From Melitaea cinxia (taxonomy: Eukaryota > Arthropoda > Insecta > Lepidoptera > Nymphalidae): a DNA stretch of 64,000 nucleotides. A model generated the notes under the pieces. It had not been told where the DNA came from. It did no database searches and worked only from the letters and a program-made list of their open reading frames with translations. The translations under genes and the position numbers were made by a program. Positions 1 to 9,162 of this stretch are shown here, one piece after another; position 1 is the first letter of the stretch; the number at the start of each line of letters is the position of its first letter. The stretch covers positions 12,496,125-12,560,124 of the forward strand of contig NC_059412.1 in NCBI RefSeq assembly GCF_905220565.1, read 5' to 3'.

Positions 1-1027
1 TCTTCACAGCTGCCTGCAGGTTCACTTCCGAAAATATTGTCATTATTATCTGAGTTCTCGTAGTATTCTCGTTGCTGCAATCTGGCAAATTCAGATAACG
101 GTATGTCTTCATCGTCACTAACGAGCTGATGTCCAATGTTTTCGACGTCAAAAATTTCCTCTGTTTCGGCTGGTTCCTCTGTACTTTTTTTATAAAACAC
201 ATCTTGCAGAGCCAATTGGATAGCGTGGGCTATACAGAGTTGATGTAAAGCTGTTGATGTAAGCTGCTTTCCGACTTTTACCATTAGGCTACAACCATCA
301 GTGGTGTGTCCAACGATGTCTTTTTCCAAAGATATTCCATACATTTTGAGTTTTTTCTCAATTTCAGCAATGCATTTTTGTGCTGGTAAAGATCCATGAA
401 CACGAACGAGGCCTAGATTTTTAAATTTGAAGGGCCAAAGAATGAAGATGTAAGCTCAAATATCTGTTATTTCTATTTGAGTTCCATTCATCGTATGAAA
501 CAGCAAACATTTCCCTTTCAAGCAAAATTTTTTCTATTTCCATCTTAAGTTCTTGTTTTTTAGCTTCACTATGTTTAATAACTATCTCCCTAATCGTGTT
601 TGCAGACTTAGGTATCTTGCATCCAGCTTTTTCAAAAACTTCTCTAATATTTTTGGAGTTCGTCAGTGTGTGGAAGGCTATACCATCTAATGATATAATT
701 CGTGATAATCTGGTTTCCAGTGAGGGATTTTCTGCTGATTCCGAAATATTGCGTCAATTTAGTTTTTTTTTTTTTACTAGGTGGATTTGTATTTTCAGGA
801 ATTATATTTTGAGTACTCGATGTCGACGGTTCTGGCGTTGTTGATGAAAGCAGGGTAACTTTTTTATCGTGAACATTTTTTAAATGTTTGTGCAGTGTGC
901 TAGTACTATCACCCGAAGTTTTTAGTATTTTATTACATATTTTGCATTTTGCACTGTTCTTATCTTTCGCTCGAAGGAAGTGTTGCCAAATAAGCGCTAT
1001 ATCGGCTGTGTTTTCTTCGTAATCCAT
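1..1027 (-). pseudogene. hAT-family transposase with BED zinc finger, partial and decayed
   Basis: This is a cut-and-paste DNA transposase of the hAT superfamily read on the minus strand. From the ATG at 1027 the protein opens with a BED-type zinc finger (aromatic W..F, then CKIC and a later HLKNVH), the DNA-binding module of ZBED-like hAT transposases. After a Ser/Thr/Pro and Lys-rich linker, the catalytic part continues in other frames: a YDEWNS segment near 490, a TDGCSLMVKVGK segment near 290 and the hAT-typical HQLCIAHAIQLAL near 220. At least two frameshifts are needed (about 650-700 and about 440), so it is a pseudogene. It runs off the left window edge, so the C-terminal dimerisation region is not seen. 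Family call is firm; exact family is unknown. Confidence 0.85.
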
Positions 1028-1335
1028 ATTCCCTACAAAGAAAAAAAGCCATATAGGGTAAGGAAAGGTATATTGGTGATAAAAATGAAACATACGAATT
1101 ATAAAAGTATTCAACAACAATCTAACAAATCACTTTCGTTTTATTACTTTACTTATTATTTGTATTAACTATTTAGAAGACTTAACAAAAATATAATATT
1201 TTTTATAATAAATGACAAACGAACATACAAGTAATCTTAGGTAAGTTGGCGACACCGTCTGGTAGATTGGTGATAGTAGAGAGGAAATTTGGTGATATTT
1301 TAGAAATTGTAAACATAGTCAGAAATTTAGAAATA

Positions 1336-2384
1336 TTATTCAATACAACGATCACATCTACAATACAGCTGTGCTTCGAGGTCAGTATCTTCGATACATG
1401 CGCAATTCTCGTGGTATGGCGTCAAACAATATGAGCACTGGATCCACTCGGCTCCATTCCTTTTTTTAACATCAGTTGAGTATAAGTCTTCACATAAACC
1501 ACACTCCCAATCAACTTCTATTTTACTTTTTTGTGCTTTTTGAGCAGATTTATCCGACGTTGAAGGCTGAGGCTGAAGGCTGTTTTGTACGTTTTCATTT
1601 GTTGGTGTTAAGCACTTCGCGCTAGAATCTCTTTTTCTTGACCTCTCTAGACGTTTTAATGCTTTGGGGGTTTTTAAAATATCATTCACTGTGAGTTGGG
1701 AAGAGCATCGTTTTTAAGTGTATCATTCCACCTAACACCTTTAAAAATTATCATAGGAGGAATCCATGTTCCATCTGCACAAATGCATGCTAACATTGTT
1801 TGAGTTTGACCTTGTTCAGCGTAGGATCTTTTATAAACATATTTTTTACCAATGCCGGTAACAACTCTAGATGATTTCACCACATATGATAATCCAGTCT
1901 CATCGCAATTCCAAATAAAATTGGGTTTGTTTTTTATTTTAAGTTTAGTGAGAAGATCATCTAGTTTCAAAAAGAAATCTTTAATCATCACTTCATTAGC
2001 CATAGAAGCTCTGTAGGCCGGAAGATTTTCTGGCACACGAAGGCAAAAATTATACCTACTCTTAAAGCTATTCCACCACCATTTGCTTGCTACGCGATTT
2101 TCTGATGGCAAAAAGTTCTCCCGACCAGCCAATTCAGCAAGGTCATAAGCATATTTTCTAATTTGGTAAACAGTTAGTCCAAATCCCAATTCTTGCATTT
2201 CTATAATATAATTGTAAAGCCTTAACTCTAAATCTGAAGATAGTGCATAAGGGCGTCCCATTTTTCTTATAGAATACTCTTCATTTCCCGGGTAACGCTT
2301 GAAAGTGCTCCATGGAACGTCTGCTTCCTTAGCAGCTTCATCACTAAACGATGAACAAGAACGAACGATGAACGTTGAGGTCAA
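1336..2384 (-). pseudogene. pogo-like (Tc1/mariner superfamily) transposase with internal deletion and PHD-like C-terminus
   Basis: The minus-strand reading frame 2384-1686 has a pogo-type N-terminal half: a helix-turn-helix region (VPWSTFKRY), a CENP-B-like segment (GRPYALSSDLELRLYNYI), and the start of the DDE domain with the first aspartate in IWNCDETGLSYVV. It then stops at ALPNSQ. The next frame, 1689-1336, resumes after a basic linker (KALKRLERSRKRDSS) with a Cys/His cluster (CGLCEDLY, CSYCLTPYHENC, CRCDRC) resembling the PHD-like tail of many pogo-like transposases. The middle of the DDE domain, with the second and third acidic residues, is missing, which suggests an internal deletion. 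It lies between the hAT start codon (1027) and the hAT terminus (2879), so it is probably nested in that hAT. Confidence 0.8.
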
Positions 2385-2387
2385 ACA

Positions 2388-2782
2388 CCCACTTTCCGTA
2401 CAAAATTACAAGTGAGTAGCCGTGTATCCTATTTATATCTCCAACTATGCCAACTAAGTAGAGTACATTTAATGAACTTACCTTAACATTGATGTATGTT
2501 GTATTTGGATCTTTGCGTCGCCCGTCGTAATTAAAAATCTAAAACAAAAACACTAAGCACGCACACCGTCCGTGGCATCCACGCCGAGACAATCAAAACG
2601 CGGCCGGCAGCGCCGCGCCGACTCGCCGCGTGCCTGGCGACAAGACAACCAATGAGAGCCACGCGTGAGACGTGGCCCGAAAATTCGCGATGCACGTGAG
2701 TCCGACGTTGCCAGATAGAATAAATTTGTTAAAATAACGCAGCAAAATATAAATAATACTCTACATTTTAATATTTTAGTCG
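2388..2782. other. GC-rich stretch without a gene
   Basis: The part from about 2560 to 2720 is clearly richer in G and C than its surroundings (CGCGGCCGGCAGCGCCGCG), then the sequence turns AT-rich. No open frame or terminus could be supported. It is probably untranslated DNA of the hAT or pogo element around it. Confidence 0.4.
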
Positions 2783-2879
2783 GAACCGGGAGAACCGGGT
2801 TTCATATTCAGAACCGGTTCTCAAGATCAACGAAAAACCCGGGTTTTTGAGAACCGGGTAAACCCGGGTACATGCTCTG
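2783..2879 (-). repeat. Probable 5' terminus of the left-edge hAT element, rich in GAACCGGGT motifs
   Basis: Read on the minus strand the segment begins CAGAGCATGTACCCGGG, which fits the C/TAGNG start of hAT terminal inverted repeats, and it carries several direct and inverted copies of GAACCGGGT, as expected of subterminal transposase-binding repeats. The outward 8 bases (2880-2887, GTCTTATC) belong to a LINE 3' region and would be one target duplication. The opposite end is outside the window, so the pairing with the hAT coding remnant at 1-1027 is inferred from orientation and order. Confidence 0.5.
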
Positions 2880-3610
2880 GTCTTATCGCTAGAGTAGCGA
2901 TCTCTTTCCGATAAGCTTTGGGCATATAGGACACAGCGTAGTGAAAGCGGTAGGGAAGTACAGTAAGTATACAGAGAAGTGACAATTAGTTTCACATAGA
3001 ACAATATCAACTATCGAGTACAAATACACGTACATATACAGCACAATACATACATACATAGATACATACAAACAAACATATATATATAAATACTATACCT
3101 ACTTATAAATGAAATACATATAATATGGATAAAAGCATAGAATACAAAATACAAGTGAAGCAATACTCCTACATTATGTTATGCAGAGATATAAAAACAA
3201 TTATGACGTACTAAGTGACAAATAGTGCGCCTTGAGGTATTTTTTAAAGCAAGACAGGGATTGGGCTTGTTTTATAGGAAGAGGTAGAGCGTTCCAAAGT
3301 TGAACAGCTTTAACTGTAAAAGAATTGGAATAAAAATAAGTAGTGTGAGCTGAAGTTTCGAGCATCAAAGTAGACTCAGATTCAAGGGTGCGTTCGTGTG
3401 TATTACAAAAATTCTTGAAACGCCGCTTAAGGTACAGAGCTGTATCAGAATAAATAAGTATACAATATAGTAGCGTGAGTATGTGAGTATTCCTGCGAAA
3501 GCGAATCGGAAGCCACTTGAGACAATTGCGAAATTCGGAAACGTGGTCATATTTGCGAAGACCAAATATGAACCGTATGCAAAGATTGTTACTGATCACA
3601 TATTTTAGCA
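2880..3610 (-). mobile_element. Non-LTR retrotransposon (jockey/CR1-like) fragment, copy 1
   Basis: The minus strand encodes the C-terminal end of a LINE reverse-transcriptase polyprotein (3608-3201): LCIRFIFGLRKYDHVSEF, then RRNTHILTLLYCIL and the conserved tail AVQLWNALPLPIKQAQSLS. The stop is followed by a 3' untranslated region with a short stem, AGCGAT/ATCGCT, at 2887-2903. A second member of the same family lies at 28145-29150. This copy is 5' truncated at about 3610, and its 3' end is cut at 2880 where the hAT terminus begins. The family looks jockey- or CR1-like from the C-terminal motifs; the catalytic part of the RT is absent, so the clade is not settled. Confidence 0.75.
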
Positions 3611-3611
3611 A

Positions 3612-4433
3612 TTATTTTTAGACCCGTCTTATGAATTTCTCTGATTATAAGGTTTATTAGATATTTCAGATCATCTTTTTTAGTGCAACTTTGGTGCAAG
3701 TTGGAGGGACCTACGCCGTCATAGACAATCTCAAAAGTGGTGCTAGTTAAATAATAAACCGGCTTTTTCTTAAACATTACTGCCAAAATAATTAAAAGTT
3801 CCTATTAAAAATATTTATCGATTTATAATAGTTAAATTGATAAAACCTTGTAGTTATCACCATATAGTAGCGCCATCTACAGCATAAAGTGCACAAAAAT
3901 CGTGCTGAAAGCTGTAGCTGTCTAATAGATGGCACTATAGTCAATGAAAACTTACGGTACTTGTTACTTTCATACCCCTGAAAGTCGCCGCGCCGACTGC
4001 TTCGGCTAGCTAAATAGTTCAAGTTCAAGGGCGCTAGCGCCGCTCCGGCCCTTCCTTCCCCCCTCACATTCACACCCGCAAGTGGTAATTGTTTACCTAA
4101 TCTTTGGAATGCGCGTAGAGTTTATAACATTCAAACGGAAAATAAAATAATATTTTTTTTTTGTATGAAAGTAAAATCTAACAAATTATGAAAAGTTTTA
4201 GAACAAATGATGTTACTTGTGATGTTAGCTATCTTGTCCTGCAAGGATGCTGGTGTTTTACAAGTAACCTTATATATATATGTCAGAGTGAAAGAAGGAG
4301 AAGGTATACTTTTCGGCTTGAAGGTATATTTCTCTTTCTCATCGTCTCAGAGTACTCAGTCTATTGTGGGCTTCAGTGGGTAATGTTGACTGAACAAGTA
4401 AACACGATTTATCATGAAACAGGATTCACTTAA
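3612..4433. other. Gene-free stretch with a small imperfect inverted repeat
   Basis: No supportable coding sequence is seen; the short open frames here show no recognisable domain. At about 3862-3943 the motifs TAGCGCCATCTA and TAGATGGCACTATAG form an imperfect inverted repeat around a roughly 50-base centre, which could be a tiny MITE or chance. A GC-rich patch lies at about 3988-4080. Confidence 0.35.
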
Positions 4434-5000
4434 CAGAAAGACAACGCAGCACGGAAGGCGGGATAGTTATTAGTTAAGGGGGCGAAGACTAACTTCTTAG
4501 CATTCGGTGGATTCACGGTTCACCGTGCGGGTACCGAATCCATCGTGTGGCAGAGGGAGTAACTCAGAGCAGTGCCTAGGACTTGCGACCCAGGTGTAGG
4601 TTTAAGGAGGCCTCCTTTAAGATACGTATCAACGCTCACCTACACTGCTCGAGTTATACGCCTCGCCTAGTCAAATTAATCGTAATAGGTAATAATTAAT
4701 TCGATTGCACAAATTAATTATTTAATGAGTCTAGGTTAAGCTACTAGCAGGATACAACAAGTGTATCGTGCCAAGCCAGAGCCAAGACTGCCTTAGCAGA
4801 GGTGACACCGTTCGTTTTATACACGTCAGAACAATTCGAGTAATATAATAAATGAGGGTAGGTGACTATCGAACGATGTGCTAGGTGGCGCGTCGATCAC
4901 CTCACTACTCTAACAGCTAATAATTGACAACTGACATTATCTGAATACACCCAAGTCAAACACTTGACGTTCCGTATTCATACTCTGCGACATATATATA
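4434..5000. other. Unassigned repeat-like DNA
   Basis: No coding sequence is supported. A self-complementary section is visible: GAGTAACTCAGAGCAGTG near 4557 faces CACTGCTCGAGTTATACG near 4643, with GGAGGCCTCC as a short perfect palindrome at about 4606. This could be an untranslated region of a retroelement, but I cannot name a family. Confidence 0.3.
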
Positions 5001-5425
5001 TACTAGCTGACTCGGCAAACGTTGTCTTGCCGTTAAACGCTATTTAAAAATAGTGGTTGGTGGTAGAAGGGTGAAAATTTAGGATTGTATGTATTTTTCA
5101 ACGCCAAATTAAAAAATAAATAATTGATCTAAAACTTAAAAAAATGTTTTTGTGGGGTGGACTACCCTTAACATTTAGGGGGATGAAAAATAGATGTTGT
5201 TCGATATATATATGTAGGATGTGTAACTTTAAAGACGAATGCATGAAAGGGAATGTAAGAGTGAGTATGCATGATGTGAAGAATGATTGACATTGACAGA
5301 CGAACGTGTGACAGAGAGTGTGGGTGTGGCGCTAAGAGAGTAAAGGCGGCAAGACGTGTATAATTTTATTTCTCTGTGTATTTAATTAAATTAGTACTTT
5401 AACGACTGGATTTTTTTATTTTAAT

Positions 5426-5430
<5 letters not shown>
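5001..5430. repeat. Dispersed repeat starting TAGCTGACTCGGCAAACG
   Basis: The stretch begins ACTAGCTGACTCGGCAAACG, a motif that recurs in variant form at about 29153 (TAGCTGACCCAGTAAA), 33600 (TAGCTGCCCGGACAGAC) and 52560 (TAGCGGACCCGGCAGAC). It continues with G/A-rich untranslated sequence (GTGGGGTGGACTACCC) to the TA microsatellite. I take it as the end of a common non-coding dispersed element of uncertain class. Confidence 0.45.

Positions 5431-5431
<1 letters not shown>

Positions 5432-5501
<70 letters not shown>
5432..5501. repeat. (TA)n microsatellite, about 70 bp
   Basis: Pure alternating TA/AT directly abuts the first copy of a 448-bp direct repeat. Slippage or assembly error is likely here. 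Confidence 0.95.
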
Positions 5502-5505
<4 letters not shown>

Positions 5506-5948
5506 GGAGCGCCGAGCGAATTCTCAGGATAGTCCGGACTCTCTTCATCATGGTTATGCTTAGCGGGTGCTCTCTCAGAATCGTCCATCATGGATGTTGT
5601 TTACAAAGGTTTTAAAACAAATAATTATACCACCACGAAATATTATCGAACTAATGTTAATTGGCAAAATAATTTAAGAAACTGAATTTGAAAAGATTAC
5701 AAAGAAACAAACTGATTTGGAGCTGATGGGTTTGCGAGTACATGTCATACGTCCGCTGTCAATCCAAAAAGTGACCAGCGACCGAACTGACACCTGACTG
5801 ACAACTCCATCCGGTGTTTACCTGCTCCAAAATACAATAATCGTAATAAAGCACATAATTCGTTATTAACGTAAATAATTTCACATGGCAACAGTATTAA
5901 TCAAATCAAAATTTAATTATTTCCTTTAAAATATATCACGCGCCGTTA
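5501..5948. repeat. Long direct repeat, copy 1 (448 bp)
   Basis: The segment from ATGAAGGAGCG to GCGCCGTTAT recurs at 18384-18837 in the same orientation and I see no difference between the two copies by eye. Read on the minus strand, copy 2 leads from a short open frame (MDDSERAPAKHNHDEES) into the gag-like remnant of the outer gypsy, so this repeat may be the untranslated leader plus gag start, or a long terminal repeat, of that element. Copy 1 has a TA tract on its left, copy 2 on its right. Confidence 0.8.
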
Positions 5949-5978
5949 TGGCCGTCCTGCATCTTCACACGTCCTCGT

Positions 5979-6722
5979 GTGTATCCTCGAAAGTTTTTGA
6001 AAACAAAGCCAAACATGTTGTTAATACTTGTATGCTCGGTCATACAAGTATTAACGGTCAGACAATCAGCAAGATTCTCTAACAAAGAATCAATTTTAAT
6101 ATTATACTTTGCTTTTATTCGCAGTACATTGGAATACAATGCTTTAATCTGGAATCCACACGAAAAACTTTATAAAACCTTAGTTGAGCGAGTGCAAAAA
6201 AAGTTTGCCCGTTATTTGTTCTTTAAACTCTATGGTTACTATCCTTATTTGTATCCCTCTCTTTATGTGAATGGTATGGTGGGCTTGGATACTCTTGAGC
6301 TAAGGCGAAAGTGTGCCCTTATGCTCCACTACTACCATTTAGTAAATAATAAAATAGATAACCCTACGACATTGGGGGCATGTGGTATATGCGCACCGCG
6401 CTGTACGGTCATGAGGCGCTCCCGGCCGCTGTTCGCGGTGGAGTGTGTGCGGACGCAAGCTGCTCGGAGCGCCCCAACGCAGTCAGCCCTTCGCTTACTT
6501 AATAATATGTTGGCCTCCAATAGTAGTATTGATATATTCGCCATGAATTCGTCTGAATTTGTTAAATCTTGCTTTAAGTATTTAGAATTATGTTAATGTG
6601 TATACTCGTATTGTAAGATAAATTGTTATTTCTTAAATGTATTTGTTGTAGTGTTATTAATTTATGCTTGTTTATTGTACGCCTTGGTTGTAAACTGTAA
6701 GTGCAATAAATGTAAACTGTAA

Positions 6723-6757
<35 letters not shown>

Positions 6758-6761
6758 ATAC
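5979..6761 (+). mobile_element. Non-LTR retrotransposon 3' fragment with (TAAA)n tail
   Basis: The plus strand encodes about 200 residues from the C-terminal end of a LINE reverse-transcriptase protein: STLEYNALIWNPHEKLY, RVQKKFARYLFFKLYGYYPY and LELRRKCALMLHYYHLVNNK, the thumb/C-terminal pattern of jockey/CR1-like elements. The stop codon is at 6594-6596. About 120 bases of 3' untranslated DNA follow, ending in a (TAAA)n tail at 6720-6761. It is 5' truncated, as is usual for LINE copies, and no catalytic motif remains. It is a different family from the LINE copies at 2880 and 28145. Confidence 0.75.
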
Positions 6762-6828
6762 TGACCAACTAAATAAAGTCACGTGATGCTGCACAGGCAC
6801 ATAACGCACTTAGGCTGCTATGCCATAC

Positions 6829-7180
6829 AGCATATTTTGCCACACAGGCTACTTTACCACACAGGCTATACAGCATATTTTGCCACACAGGCTACTTTAC
6901 CACACAGGCTATACAGCATATTTTGCCACACAGGCTACTATACCACACAAGCTATTATGCCCCACAGGTTACTATACCACACAAGCTATTATGCCACACA
7001 GGCTATTTTGTCACACAGGTTACTATGTCACACAAGCTATTATGCCACACAGGCTATTATGCGACACAGGCTATTAAGCCACACAGGCTACTTTGCCACA
7101 CAGGCTACTATGCCACACAGGCTACTATGCCACACAGGCTACTATGCCACACAGGCTACTATGCCACACAGGCTACTATC
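6829..7180. repeat. Minisatellite, 17-bp unit CCACACAGGCTACTATG
   Basis: Roughly twenty head-to-tail 17-bp units carry small variants (CTACTTTA, CTATTATG, AGGTTACTATG). At the left, about 6829-6950, they are arranged in a higher-order unit of about 43 bp containing CAGCATATTTTG, repeated three times. At the right the units become nearly identical. Because 17 is not a multiple of 3, long open frames with a 17-residue period appear in all three plus frames; they are artefacts of the repeat, not genes. Confidence 0.95.
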
Positions 7181-7242
7181 ACATAAACTGTGGTTTATCA
7201 CAAGAAATCACATACCTACCATTGCCGTTATCGGCACGTCCT

Positions 7243-7803
7243 GACTCTGCATCAATAGGTGTTTTGTAGGCGTTAATTACCGCGAGAGTTTCCAACTCAT
7301 ATGAATCATACCTAGACTCAGCGGAGTTTTGTACGACGGCTGTGATATTCGACCACATGAGTCTTGCCTGCGAATTTCTGTATCAGAATCGCCCCATATC
7401 CATCATCATCAGTGTGGACTCCATTAGGTTTTTCGGGGTCAAATATGGTAAGAACTGGTCTATCAGTCAGTACGCTTATAATATCTTTTCTAATTTTCTC
7501 AAAAGTCGGCGTCTAGGTGATTTTACCCTTACCTGAAGTAAGCCTGTACAAAGGAGCGATTTGTTGAGAAAAATCGGGCACAAACTGTCGAAAATACGAA
7601 GCTAAGCCTATAAATTGCCGGAGTTGAGTAACGGTTTGGGGAGGCGGTAGTTCAGTCAAAGCCTTTATTTTACGCGAGTTTGGTCGAACTTCACCAGTAA
7701 ATACTTCAAACTCCAAAAATTCAACCGTAGTTTTCAAAAAAAGAGCATTTTTTTTATTTATTGCAAAGCCACACTTTGTTAAAGCCTTAACAGCTTTGCG
7801 TAG
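7243..7803 (-). pseudogene. Outer Ty3/gypsy pol remnant: RT C-terminal part and RNase H
   Basis: The minus strand continues the outer gypsy pol across the inserted younger element. Frame 7737-7513 reads LPPPQTVTQLRQFIGLASYF and the reverse-transcriptase connection motif, preceded by CGFAINKKNALFLKTTVEF at about 7790-7740. In another frame, after a frameshift, RNase H-like segments follow (DRPVLTIFDPEKPNGVHT, YHSRRT, YELETLAVINAYKT). The copy ends near 7243 where unique DNA and then the minisatellite begin; integrase is not seen. It is broken by several frameshifts. The matching N-terminal half lies at 16804-18480. Confidence 0.8.
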
Positions 7804-7992
7804 TGTTAGTAGACATCACTATTTGGTGTGACGTTCCGAGTTTGAGAAGCGGAAATAAACTAACTTGCTTTATGTCAAATAATTTAATATGTCGGTTGAT
7901 TCTGTACTTATTGCGTCAATTCCTGTTACAAATTATAATAAAATATTAGTAAATTATTTCTACATTATTATTTACATACTAGATACATAATA
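7804..7992 (+). repeat. 5' LTR of the younger gypsy
   Basis: The repeat starts TGTTAGTAGACATC and ends near GATACATAATA. The inner border is followed by ATTGGCGACGAGGA (about 7993-8006), in the usual place of a tRNA primer-binding site; I cannot name the tRNA. The exact 3' border is uncertain by a few bases because the two copies share their last bases before diverging. Confidence 0.9.
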
Positions 7993-8198
7993 AATTGGCG
8001 ACGAGGATAACAGATTGACGACGAAGATTAATAATTACAAAAAAAAAAAAAAGTGAATATAAGTAACCTCGCGAGCAGCGGATATTACCACGTGCTATAC
8101 ACCCATTTTCCTTGTTCCAAGGGTTCCAAATCCTGTGATGATAACCCGCTTCACACATTCCTTTTCCTCTTACATACGTACGTACATAATACGCCGCA

Positions 8199-9162
8199 AT
8201 GGAACAACAACTAGGGCAAGTTTTGTCCCAAATGATGGAAACGATGCGAGGAATGCAATTACAGCAAGTACAATTACAACAAGCCTTACAAACCAGTGAT
8301 AAAACGGTTAGTGGTATCACATTACAACCTTATGATGAAAACAATGAATCATTTTCGACTTATTTACAAAGACTTCAAAATTATATTTCCTTGAAAGGTG
8401 TCACAAGTGCTACAATTAAAGTGCAAATTTTTCTCAATTGTATTGGCCCTAAATACTACCAAGTACTGAAAAACATCACAGCGCCTGAGTGTCTAGAATC
8501 AAAAAGCTATGATGACCTTGTAGAACTACTAAGGAATCATATTGCCCCAGAACCCGGTGAAGTTGCTCAACAACACAAATTCTGTCTACGGCAACAGCAT
8601 GAGTGTGAAAGTATTGCTAACTACGTAGCTGGATTAAAAGAAATAGGCGGAAAATGTAACTTTATATGTAATAATTGTAAAAATAGTACTTTTGAAACTC
8701 ATCTGCGAGTACAGTTCATACGAGGGCTGCGTAACTCTGAAATTAAAGAAAGATTATTACAAGAATCTTCTTCTACAAAATTTGATGATTTAATTAGGAT
8801 TGCAATGGCGATTGAGACTTCCAAAGTAGAAACAAAAGAAATGTGTACGGATATTCAACCAAATATAAACAAAATATCAAAGAAAACTAAGAATTTCAAT
8901 ACATCCAAACAAAATACAAATACATATAAAAGTCATACATACAATACAAATATTAAAAAAGGAAAGAAAATAAAGTGTTATCGTTGTGGAAAAGAAAACC
9001 ATTCAGCGACTCAGTGTAGATTAAAAGATAAATTATTTTGTAAGAAATGCAAAACAAAAGGACACATACAATCAGTTTGCTTAAGGGAACAAAAACAACT
9101 AGAGCTAGTAAATGAACAGTACATAGAAGATACTAATGAAAGGAGAAAGGGACTTTTGGGCC
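8199..9162 (+). CDS. gag: Gag polyprotein with two zinc knuckles
   Basis: Gag forms the particle and binds the retrotransposon RNA. The ATG at 8199 follows the 5' LTR and a leader of about 200 bases. The first 60 residues are Gln/Met-rich and probably helical. A capsid-like region follows (LQPYDENNESFSTYLQRL, VQIFLNCIGPKYYQVL, EPGEVAQQHKFCLRQQ). Near the C-terminus, after a Lys/Asn/Thr-rich linker, stand two CCHC knuckles: CYRCGKENHSATQC and CKKCKTKGHIQSVC. The open frame runs on to a stop at 9189-9191, but the last residues are encoded by the inserted DNA transposon, whose left border I place at 9163. Before that insertion the frame probably continued toward pol. Confidence 0.88.

Noticed and set aside
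6829..7180. Possible CRISPR array
   Set aside because: Units are contiguous with no spacers, and the window is an insect genome.
6783..7244. Three long plus-strand open frames (PHRLLCHTGYYATQAT-like repeats)
   Set aside because: They are the 17-bp minisatellite read in three frames; no start context, domain or codon signal.
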